Source of the DNA: Sinonovacula constricta
Lineage: Eukaryota; Mollusca; Bivalvia; Cardiida; Solecurtidae
Assembly (NCBI GenBank): GCA_007844125.1
Contig: CM017568.1
Coordinates: forward strand, 8,861,573 to 8,925,572
DNA length: 64,000 bases
Direction: 5' to 3'
Numbering within the stretch: position 1 is the stretch's first letter; every line of letters starts with the position of its first letter. The notes under the pieces were generated by a model, which searched no databases, had not been told where the DNA came from, and saw only the letters and a program-made list of their open reading frames with translations. Below are positions 12,901-25,700 of this stretch, one piece after another. The position numbers were made by a program, and so were the translations under genes.

Positions 12901-15900
12901 CAGTGCATGGTGGGGTGTAAATAATTGTTTAAGGGTTGTGATGCAAATAAATGCTCAAATATAAAGGCACAAAACATGAAAGATAAACGAATATAAGAAA
13001 TTTTGAACAGGATGCAAATATTGTTCGATCATTTGGTAAATGTTACGATAGAATAAAGGCATCACGTGATATAACAGAGTACGTTAAACATAGAACCAAA
13101 TGGAACGATAGTGTAGACATGCGTCCGGATGTGCGATTTTTCATTTTTTTTAAACTGGGCACAAAATAAATTTCCTTGCTTAAAAATGTGTTATGGCCAC
13201 CCTGTGGTCGATTTGAATATAATAGTAACTTCAAACTTTAGAATGTTTTACTTGTTGTTTTTATTATGGGATATAAAAGTACATGAGCTCAAATTATTAC
13301 AGTGTTTATTGTACAAGTGAAGACATATACATTTGAATGTTAATGCTAGACCCAGATGTATATGTTGAGACCGATAGAACACATTGTTACAAATTAATAA
13401 AAGAAAAACAGAAAAAAGAACTCTTTATGAATATAAGCATACATCCAACACGTGGAAAGTTACACTGAAATATAATGGTAAAAATATGTTCAATGCGTTT
13501 TTAAAAGCGACAACGTTTTAATTCGTGTTGTTGTTTGTTAATGGGTTTTTTCAATTGAATTATTTTTAAAGGTTGAACATTGCTGGGATTTGTTGGCCAT
13601 AGTTTTATCGTTTTATGGTCACAAAGCGGTGACTGAAAAATCAAAAAAGCGATACTTGTTTGGTTGTCTGTATGATATAAATCGTTTAAAAATTTGATAG
13701 CTCCGCTGGTCGAGCGTGTGGAATTAAGCCCAGGTCGCGAATCTTTTTAAGCTTACCTGCGGTGAGCCGGTAATTTTATCCAGGTAGTTGTTTAATTGAA
13801 CGTTTTACCTTTTGGGTAAGGATAACAGAGCACATAACTATTGTATAATTGTTAACGTGTCACTAACCTTTTGTTTTCAGTATATTTTAACTTAATAAAC
13901 GACAAAAACAAACGTCCGTCAGCTTTGGGGCGATTTCAGATAAACACGAAAAGTACTGTTAATCTTTTGCATTGACTTTCTTTAATCCATATAGCATGCC
14001 CACCTCCGCCTCCGGTGAACAACGCCGATGTTGAAGGGGGCTCCATGGCTATCGGCAGCAGTCTGCTTTACACATGCAGACCAGGGTACCAGCAGATGGG
14101 CGACCAGCCAATTATCACATGTGGGGCAGATTCCACATGGACAGCGCTGGATTTCGAATGTCTTGGTAAATTCCATACAGCTATGAAATCATACACAACA
14201 GAGCAGACCTTTATTAAGACGTAACCATTACAGCTCATCGTCAATGAGCGACTTAATACAACAAATATGCGATAAACCAAATATAAATGTCCCATACGAA
14301 TACAAAGGTAGACAAATCAACCGTTCATATAAACAGTGGAAGTAATGCTTAGATATTTAAATATGTATGTTTAAATTGAAAGTACTTTTTTAACATGTCA
14401 AACTGCAATATTTTAAAACGGAAGTTGAAGCAATCTACTAAACTGTTTACCTCATGAAATATCATTGGACATTGGTTATGTCTTGTGAATATGTGAACAC
14501 ATATCACATAAAACTAAGACACGGATGCTGTTGGCATCACCGAAAGTATAGTTTTGACCCGTGGCTTTTGTATTTATCGTATATGCATACTGATAGAATA
14601 ACACTACACCGGATAAAGCAAACGGACGACCAACGGAAATAATCTTTATGTATTTATCAGCATCCGTTCACTGTTCGTTTCTAATCAGTTAAATCTGTTC
14701 GTTGCCGGTGATGCCCGTTGCGTCTGGCAGTAGGTTTTATCCGGCACTTATTCGTTACTTATCCAGTGATATCCTTTACGCAACCGGGGGTGTTCGTTTA
14801 TTGGCCGTAACATGTTCATTAGTCAAACGGTTACTCTGCGTTTTATATAGCGCACCGTTCTATTGCGGGAGCTGCGGAAAAGGGCGAGCGTCATTTTCGC
14901 CACCGGATAAACGGAATTCGATGTGTATCTATCCGTTACTTGTCCGCCCTTGTTCGTTCATGGTATCCGGTATATTGTGACCTATACCATAAGGTTTCTT
15001 TTCTTTCGTATTTTATATTGTAATTGTCTGAACTATTAGTCCTGTAAGTGCATCTTATGATGGTGAGTAAGACTACGCCTTAAGCTTTCTATTGGGCCCA
15101 AAATTATTTACTCTTTTGTATACAATAATCAGTCGTATATCGATCAATAACATATTGAACAACGATTTATATTCAGCCTGCCCAGAACCTTTGCCAGACT
15201 ACGCCAATGGGATTGTGGTTGCGGGTTCTAATCTGATCAACACCACAAGGCAGTACCTGTGTAAGATGGGCTATACGGCCCCTAGCCCGGTGGAGATCAC
15301 GTGTCTACCTGGACCGACGGGACCTGGCTGGACAGACCCTCAGATGAAATGCTCAGGTACAGTTTTAAGAAATCAACATGATGAATTCGCCGTCCACACA
15401 CGTTACGGATGTAAATTTTTGTCGAAAGATGAAGCCTCTCTCTGGGTGCATACAGCCGGATTGTGTGCAAAGGTCCATGCAAAGGTATTTTTTCTTCCAA
15501 ACGTTGTGAGTTTTCTATACACAAATATTTAATTATTTGTGTGCGCGCCCATGTGTGTGGAGAGAGGGGGGGAGTAACTGTTACATACACACATAAACGA
15601 CAAAGTGCTTCAATCAGATCTGTCTTAAACATAAAACCCCGAACACAGAAAGTTTCTTATTTAAAGCATATGCATATATAGTTCTCATTTTTCTTTTTTC
15701 ATTTCCTTTCAAGCTTGTGGCCTCCCTCCACCCGCCGCTCACGCCATAGTTGACGGCGGTATGCCCGGCGCTAATCTAATTGGCACCACTAAGCCGTACA
15801 TCTGCAAGCCTGGATTCATACCCAGCGGACCCATGGAGACTACCTGTATTGATGACAAAGGCTTCGCAGTCTGGACACCTGTGCAAAATGCCTGTAATAG

Positions 15901-18900
15901 GTTAGTCTAGATTATCGGCTACAGTCTCAGCAGAAAACAATTTCTGGTAACCCTTTGTAAAAGGCAACGTGTCAACAAAACTGATACAATTTAACACGAA
16001 TTCATTCTAAGTCAATGACTTATATTTTATTACATGTATTTCACTACACGGATGTGTTGATAGAGGAATGGTAAAATATGAAACATGCTTCCCTGATATG
16101 TCATATAGACGTAATAATATAATGTGTAAATGTCCCCAGAAACATGTTGTAAGTAATGCTTCTAATTTTCTTCACTTTTATAAACTAACAAGCCCACTAA
16201 CAACATAACAGGAATCAAATAAACGATACATACACAATCTTAATATACCAGCATGTGACAAACCGCCAATTGTACTCAATGCGGACGTTGACATCAAGGG
16301 AAACAACCTTGTTGGGTCTGTACGGACGTATAGCTGTCTACCTGGATTTAGCCCAACTGGACCTATTGAGGCAGTTTGTATAGGCAAGGACGGAAAACCA
16401 GGCTGGGAAGTTACAAAACATCAGTGCATCAGTAAGTTTTTTCTTGATCTCGAATTGTTTTTGCCAAAAATTACTGATGTATGTTTAACACCATTTGCTT
16501 ATTAAGTGTATGTTCGTGTCATCACAAATATTGGCCGATTAGTAATTACAAATTGTGTATATGTTTTTATCTTCACAGACATTGATTGATCCCCATTTGC
16601 TTAGTATGTATATATTTCTACCATCAAATTCTCATTTGTTTATAGCGTATCCTTCCTTTTGTGAATTCTCGTGATTTCTTGAATTTTATTATGACCAATT
16701 GGAAATGTTTTTATGCCAAGCATTAAAGACGAATAATACAGAAGTTCGGCCAGACTTTATACCAACCCAGACATTTTGCAAAATGCGAACGCAAAAGTTG
16801 AAAATTTATGCTTTAAATTCTGTGTACTTGCAAAATCTGTCACCACAAAATCATGAATTTTTCTAAAAAGTATTTGCGAATACAGAATACTCACACATCC
16901 TCCAGTCCCTTGACGTGGCAGTTTTTGGAGCCTTAAAGCGCTACCATTACCGCGAATGCGCACATACAATGAGGGACAGCCTGGGTAAAGTTGTAACTAA
17001 GTACATTAGCGCAGTGGATTGCATGGTGGCAGTGGATTGCAAGGCGTGCTTTACTTCGATTAGTCAATGGAATTTCGTGTCTATATTCTGAAAGACAGAG
17101 AATTATCCTCTCAACAAGGAAGCCGAACCAAACGACAAAATGTTGCCATGCGAGTCATTCTGGGATATACACCAATGCTCAAGGCAAGAGCCATACATGT
17201 GGCAAAAGAGGCTGTTGAGGGGTACCTCCAGTTTAAAATGGAAAGGAAGTTTCTGGACAGTCCAGCTCCTAATCATCAAATTGGGCAAAAGAGTAGAGAC
17301 AAGCCGAATCCATAAGGTAGACAAATCACTGCTTCAGTGTACCTCGAAAAATACGCAGAGCAAAAACAAAACTCACCAGTAGCAACCAAGAGGATGAAAT
17401 AAATGATAAGGTGACAGTTCAAGACAGAAAAAAAAACATACACCAGTAAACGCGGGTATAAGATTGTAACCAGAGGATGACTACGGTTACGAATCCGATT
17501 CTGGAAAAATCCGACACCTGCTGCGTCTTTGGAGCTCTTTCCCTCAAAACATGAGTACAAAGCCCCACCTGATCATCTTGAATTGGAGGAAATGTGGCAA
17601 ATGTGCGCACATGGGTGCGTTTGGTATTCTGCTTACGAGACAAATGTTCTCATTACCGGAGGAATTGCATATGTGTATTTAAAAAATAAATTTCAGATTT
17701 TAAGTGGAATAATCAAAAGTCGACGTGTACTTAAAACAGACCCACTTCAGAACCTCTTCAAAGCAAAATAAAATATTAAACAATGGTAGAAAAAGGTATG
17801 TGCATGTTTCTTTCCGATCGGATCGCTACAGCGTTGACGTGTCTCCGCGACATCGTGCAAAGTCCTCCTACCGTACCGTTGACCATCTGGCACCCCTGAC
17901 TGTTTTAAATGCTAGTTGAACTCAACAACCCCACATGAAGCACTAATGGACCCTGCTAGTATGTCGCATTTAGTCCTAAATGTCATGAATAGCAAAATAG
18001 TCGAAACCTGTGTGAAGTGAAAAAGAAAATATCAAGCCTAAAAAGAATTAAAATGTATACAAGTACAATTTTTAGCCAAGAATAAGATAATCACACAATA
18101 TATGGCATTCCACAAGTGTTTATTATGCGGGTTTAATAGATGCAAGTTTCGTAATACTCATTTTTTATTGTCGATTTCTTGCTGATTTTGTTGATTGTGC
18201 TGTTGTTGTTGTTGTTGTTGTTGTTGTTTTAATTTTTGTTTTAAATACTGACTTTTATTTGATCATATTGCTTTATGCATAATTTTGCTATCTTAGCCCT
18301 GAACTGGCAATCATTGTGTTTGATTCCGACGGTGTTCGTTTTGTTCTTTTGATTGCATTACATCAACGCAGATTATAGGTGACCTGTTTGTCTCATCTCA
18401 TCATACACTCAAAGCCTACTTTACATACATTAATCATAATGGACCCCTCCTGTATTTTCAAAGATGATTAATGTAATTGTTTACGTGGTCCTCGCCTATT
18501 AATATCTTATGAATCAATTATAATATTAAAGAGATGTGACTTTTGACTCATGTGTTGTGTTTTTGTTCTTTTGAGTACACATGCGACGTGAGGGACTTTG
18601 TTTGCATTTAAAAATCATCCAAAGTGGTAATTCAGTATGATGAATTTGATTCGTTTATCATTCTTTCACACACTTGACGACATTCTTCGTTGCCATAACT
18701 GCTGTTATGATTTCGTTCTACATTACAGATCTACGTTGATTACTTGGCAGTTTATTTTGGTTATTGAAGGGCGGGACTTACATAAATGAAGATAAAATAG
18801 AATTATATATTTTCGATCAACATTAATCATCTAATGTTTATCCATATGCAAGCTCGTTAAAAACAAAATTATGCATTGGTCGTAGCACCTGTTCATAATC

Positions 18901-18930
18901 CCTCATTTGTTATTTTATATGCTGTAAATG

Positions 18931-19019
<89 letters not shown>

Positions 19020-22000
19020 TCTTTGCTCGCCAGTGGCCGAGCGGTCGGAGTAGCCGATTGGTAACCTTAAAAGCCCTCACCGAGTGAGTCCCGACCCGGG
19101 CGAAATATTTTAGATGTGGAAGTCCTCCAGTTCTATTGAAACATTTGTGAAAACAGCGATTACTTTGTTCAGTAAATACATTTTCAGTGTGAATAATAAA
19201 ATTTTATTTAACTTTCGATGTATCACCTTATTACCTATTGTTTGCTTGTTGATCAGGCTTAAGCAACTAGTGTGGCTCCAGATCAGCCGGCTCCCCCACT
19301 GGAAGCTTTCTAACCAGAATCTACATTATTTGTTACGAAGTATTGATGTCATTTTATCCCAATTCATGAAGTTTCTAGCAAATAAATAAGAATTTTATGT
19401 TTAGTTTGTAACAAATATAGGTGTATAAATCCATTTCTAGGAATAGAAAAGTATATTTATTTCACTCGACCTAGCCCAACGTGCTTTAGTGGATGTCAAA
19501 TGAACAAAGCCCTAAATGGCATGGTTTTAAATTGCATGAAATTCAGTTAACACCCAGTAAATTAGAACCTTTTTCGCCAAAAGAGCTCAGTGAGGCCCTA
19601 AGAATACACTTGTGTGCTACTTAATACGTACCAAAGACAAAACTCACAAACCTAAAAATGTCATTAAAGACATCATAACTGTGTTTATTTTTCTTCTTCA
19701 GCCTGTAGCCAACCTCCGGTGTTGCCGAACGCCATTGTAGACAAGACCGGAAATGTGCTTGTGGGGGCTATCCGGAAGTATATGTGTCAGGACGGGTTCC
19801 AGTCCACGGGTCCCATAGAGGTGATGTGTGTGGCAAGTAATGGTGTCACATTCTGGGACGGACCCAACCATTCATGTATAAGTAAGTAACAGATTGTCAT
19901 TGAAATCAAGCTTTTCGCGGATGAACAATACATGCAGTTCTAAATACTCATCTTACATGTACTAATACTTTTTAAATGATTTTAACATAACAGATGCACC
20001 TTTCCAATTACCATACTGTAAAAACAGATTTTACGAGACAAGCAAATCTTGTCAGTCATTATTAGAAATTTTTATTCATAGCAACCAATAGTCAAATGAA
20101 AATGCTTGTTACTCTTTAATTAAAGTTAAAAACTGGTTGTCAGTGTCAGGATGACTGCACTAAACTTGCGACATATGTTACTTAAAATGTAAGGAAAAAG
20201 TCGCATAGGATGATCAAAGGAATAATTTCATTGGCTGAATTTCCGCGCCGTTTTGGACAATGGGCTAATCAAATGCTTCATGCATATGTTCATGAGCTGG
20301 CCGTTTTTCTGGCCTAACACATGGAGCACACGATGTGTGTATGTAGTAATAACGGAAATTGTATCGTTGATTCCGACGATGGCATCGTTGCGACGTATTT
20401 AAAAATGAAATTCAACTCATTTTTTTTGTTTCAGCGTGCCCTGTCCCTCCCATTGTGCCTAATGCTGTGTTACATCCATCGGGGAACACACTCATTGGTG
20501 CTGTCAGAACGTACGACTGTAAGAAAGGCTTCATTCCCACGGGACCCATAAAGGTCGGGTGTGTAGGCGGTCCCAACGGGCCTCACTGGACACCTGTCGA
20601 CAATGAATGTATCAGTAAGTAGTGTCCATATGTTTAGACATATTGCAATTGATACAGTACAACAATATAATTTGTTTAATTGTGTGAACATATAGAAACA
20701 TGTACTGCTGTAAGAAATACTTCATTCCATGAGGGGTAGGGGGTCCATAGAGATATGTGTAGTCCCCCGAGCGGCCCGAATAGGCCACTTGGTTGTTGAA
20801 TGCGTCAATGAGCATTGTGTACGTATCTAGATAAATTCATTACTATAAAACAAAAGCGAAATACAAAACATGAAGAATAGATTGTATTGCCTATAGAAAT
20901 CAGGTATAATATCAATGAGTAATGAACACGTATGACAATTAGATTCTGTGTGGCAATAATTTTACTGCAGCGCAGATTGTCTAGATCTTAACGCTCCTTG
21001 GTGAATGGTGGTCGTATTTGCATTTTATTTCTTAAACTAAATAGACAAAAAATCGAAGAAACACGTTCGGTAGGTAGCTAGGAAAAATACAAACATTGTG
21101 AGCATGTTGTCTTATAAACACTTCCTTATTACCGCATCTGAATCTGGCGTTTTCACAAACACTATGTAATCACTTTACGTCACTATTATTCTGATTTTTT
21201 TGCTGGCATTTTTTGCCAATATTGTGCAACGACATTTCTATCATTATAGCACATGGGCACTTATGAGGTGCCCAGGGACTGAACCCGGCCGGTCCAATAT
21301 ACTGACATCGACTAGTCTGGCGTAATGCTGTTCCCTTAGCCCCGAGCGTTAGGAGGGAAGCCACTACTACCAACTTTACAGTCTTTAATTTTACCCGGCC
21401 GGGACTTGAACCCGCGACCTCCCGATCCGCAAGCTGACGCTCTACCACCTGAGCTATTCCGGCCGGTCACAATTATTTTATTCATATATATTTTGTACAC
21501 AAGTATAGCAGTACGTTTATTAATGATCCCAAATGCTGCACTTGTAAGCCGTTTATGTTGTTTCTTTAAACAAACGGCGTTCTATCGATCTTTAAAACAC
21601 CTTTAATAGTCTCCTTGCTTTTACTCTTTAACGCAATGTTTGCTATGATTTACATAAAATGTAAGATAGCTGTTAAAACACAAACTTCTTAGACTTGGCT
21701 GAAAAATCTTAATCGCGAGAATTGCCGAGCAATTGAGAATCTCTTGCCAATTTTCTTAATATTTTCTATGTTCAACAAACTGGTATTTTTATTATATTTT
21801 TCAACTCAAATCCGTGCGTAATGTTTATTTCGTTTTCTTTTCAACTACGCGTAATATGAAGCGCATTAAACACTGCTATTGCGATTTTATGTAATTATAC
21901 ACAGGCGTTGTGCTTATAACATAGAAAGTTCATGCAAAACTTAGAATCCTTCATAAGTGAATAGGTATAAAGTCAAACACAACTATGTAGTTCAAATTGC

Positions 22001-22658
22001 ACAATGTCATAAAACTTTCATTTTTAGAAGAAAAAAATGCGTCCAGGTCGACTCAAATTTTCATATGGGGAGGTCTTCAAGCCGATGTGTCAAGCGTCGG
22101 CAGAATGACCCAAAACATTGACCATGTACACTGTATGTGTCGGTGCGATGTAAAACAAAATAATCACATCCTCTCACTTTCACTCCCAAACTCGGTCGCA
22201 GGACCGAGTAGAGAACGCTACGAAAATATAAGACAAATATAAAAATAACAATATACATCCCATGTATTTGTTCTATAACGTCTGAAATTTCATTTAAGCG
22301 TGCGAGGCTCCGCCCCAGTTGCCTAACGCCGTGTTGACGGTGATCGGTGACAACATGGTTGGGTCTGTCCGCACGTACTTATGTACGAAAGGATTCTCGG
22401 GATCGAAACCCGGCCCTATCACCATTGAGTGCAAGGCAGAGTATGTGGATAATTTAGGTAGGGCCTACTGGGACAAACCGTCACACGGGTGTATAGGTAA
22501 GGATGTCTTGAGGTTTTTGTGTGTTGTTTTTTTATGTGTGTGTGTGTGTGTGTTTTGTTTTGTTTTTTTGTTTTGTTTTTAAAAAATCGAAGGCGGAGGA
22601 AGAAGAAGAAGAAAAGAAGAAGAAGAAGCTGCTGCTGCTGCTGATTATGATGATAATT

Positions 22659-22709
<51 letters not shown>

Positions 22710-25700
22710 CGTACAACAAAGAAAGTTTTAAAAATTAAGGAACGGGCGCAAAACATAGACCTCACATGCATATCTAATGTTAAGCCAATGCATTTCATAA
22801 AGGTAACCTGGTCCATTCGTCACAAGGAGTGTTGCCAGAGCTTAGGTTTTAAGTTAGCATTTTATTATGGACAGTATCTTACTTTAACAGCGTGCCCGAT
22901 CCCCCTGGCGTTACCAAACGCCCGTGTAATGCCAGGAGAGAGCATGATTGGTTCAACGCGAGTCTATGAATGTGAACCCGGTTTCTTCGCCACCGGTCCT
23001 ATCGTGACCCAGTGTCTAGATACTATTGAGTGGTCCATGCCTGAACACTCCTGCAGCGGTAAGTGTACAACATTAACAAGGCTGCAGAAATCTTGACGAT
23101 AGTATACAGATCTTGCCACAAAGGATCATAACACATATTGTCAACCCGAGCATGGGTTTATGAGACAAAACATATAACTTGTCAAGTTAACAAATATGGG
23201 TTACACAGTCCATCTTACACGTTCATGAGAGCAAGTTGATGAGGTCACAGAGCTCTTTTTATTTATTTCAGAATATTTAAATTTATCGCCCATAGCGTCC
23301 ATTGGACGTTGACATGAAAACGTCACGTGACGTATAATTACAGTGCTCCCTCTCTTAAGCAACATCAAGCGGAAGGAGAGAAATTGGTTGCTTAAGAGAG
23401 GTAGTTGCTCTAGAGAGGTAACCTATAGACATGTGTATACATGTATACATGTACTTAAGTATTTAAGTACCAGTTTTAAATCCATTTAATGTTATTTTCT
23501 TCTGTAATTTGCTTGGCTTTATTTCTATATATCTAAAAAATTATTTTATCTTATTTAATAAAAGTTTTTATATAGTTAAGTTTATTGGCATGCACAACAT
23601 TAAATGGTTAAGATTTTTTTAATCTCTTGTACTTTTTCTATTTATATTTCATATTGTTTTGATTTTAACAGCCAATAACACGACAAAAAACACATTCAAA
23701 CATTTTAATCAAACTATAACATTATAAAAAATATGCTAAATATAACATGAATATTTTTACAAAACTTAAACCTTGGTTTTACTTCACCTATACTGATCAG
23801 TTATAGCCTGAGATGATTTCCCCGAGTCCAGTAGCTTAACAAAAGTTACACGTTGTTCAAGAGAAAGAAATACTTTATTTTCCTTTTAGAGCTCATTTTA
23901 ACTGAACAGACAACAGTAAGCAAGAACAGCCGTAATGAAAACAGTTTTTAGAGACTGTTACGTAGATAAACTACGATGGGTATTTATAAGAAAATTCGTT
24001 ATTGCTGTTTTTCACACTGATGACCAATTTATGCCAGTCATCAATTGTTTCAGAATTACCACACCCACTAAGCCACTAATAGACGAATGATTGGTGCAAT
24101 TAAAAGACCGCTTAATTACTCATAAAGAACTTGATAGGGTTTATTTACCATAACATACCAGATAAATTGGTCATGAAAACAGTGCGTTAAAGCGAAATAC
24201 TTGCATTGCAATTTCTTTTTTTCTTCAAAAATCAATCTTATGAAATGTATGTGTTAATAAAGTGTTACCACTGTTCACTAGATTTAACGTTAACATGCTG
24301 TTCTTGAAAATATTGTGTTGTCCTTATGCTAGGAGAATCAAATGTTTTTCAACTATTCTAGCCTAGTATTTCTCCGAACGGTGTATTTAGACATACAAGT
24401 TATGTGTATGCCTTAGTCAAAAACAGTAAATTATTTTGACTTGATAGGGACGCATTTTATGTAAATATGAAGTGATGATCGCGTGCCCCTTGTGATTGTG
24501 TCATGTAAAACGTAAAATTGTAAGAAATTTGCTTAAACATTCAACCTACACCTATATGTATGCCTGACATACTCTGCATGGAACACAAGAAAGCTTTATA
24601 ACAGCTAGGTTAATAAATGTCATTTTTCAGAAATACTATAATTACAATACAATATAATTAAAATAATTAAGGAACATTATCAGTCACGAAAGCATGGTAG
24701 GGGATATTAGATAAGCACAATTCAATTTGAATACAAGAACTACGTTCTTAGCATTAACATGGTATATAAATCTAATCCGGTTAGCCATCAAGCTAAAGTC
24801 TATAGCCTAATTGTTAATGTTCTGCAAAACATATCAATGCTAGATTGCTGATGAATCCAGTCAGACCATCCGGAAAATCTTGGATTACCCACAGTTTCTT
24901 TTCTTGACCCATTATTAATTATATATGTAGGCGGTAGTCCTAAGTTTCTGTATTGTATACATATCCTTTTGGACATTCACCTGTGAGACAATCACACAGT
25001 ACGGTTGACCCTTTACATCCTCGCCCTTGTTCTGACATTCATCAGTCGTATCCTCTGTTAGACCAATCCGGTGACATCCTGGGTGAGTCGCTTTTCTGCT
25101 TTACCACCCTGTTTCCATACACATAAATTATACATACTGTGATTTGATGACCTCACGCATTTCATTCAAATAGCCAGATCCTGGGCGGGTATAATATAAC
25201 AAGGAAAATATGGACCGACAATAAAGTTGAACGGTACAGCCTACTATCCCCTTTGTCAGGTTTTCTTATACATTACTTCGACAGCCTACAGCCTGAGGTC
25301 CGACACCATTCAAACCCCAGTATCAGGTCCTTGACGAGCCAACCATTCTTGATGCTCCACTTTACCTAAATTGTCCCGTTCCCCCATATATAAGTTCTTA
25401 TTATTACAGCTTGTGGACCTACGCCTATCGTACCCCATGGTCAAGTGCTGGAGGGACCCCACCTGATAGGGACAATCCGGACCATCCTGTGTGACCAAGG
25501 ATATGTACCCACAGGCCCGCCTGTCATCCGCTGTCAAGAGAATGCCACATGGTCACCCATAGAGTTCCACTGTAAAAGTAGGCATAACATACACTTTGTA
25601 TAAATAATGCATATATCATAGGCAATTTTGACATATTAACCAAAGATTGAACAGAAATGCGATTCACTCAAATTTGTATAAAAATAATAAAAATAATGTG

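Larger units (their letters stand above)
16432..19701. other. Intron between CCP4 and CCP5
   Basis: 3.3 kb intron holding a LINE relic (17067), a (GTT)n tract, a long (TA)n tract and a tRNA-like fragment, all listed separately. No exon seen. Confidence 0.6.

Noticed and set aside
18876..19064. 62-codon frame with a Tyr-Ile repeat
   Set aside because: Translation of the (TA)n microsatellite only.
21393..21467. Functional tRNA gene on the minus strand
   Set aside because: A and B boxes are good, but acceptor and T-stem pairing fail in the standard fold and a SINE body follows.
22521..23096. 191-codon frame running through the microsatellite into CCP8
   Set aside because: The upstream part is repeat translation (K and M runs). 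CCP8 has a clean acceptor at 22891 and the right phase without it.
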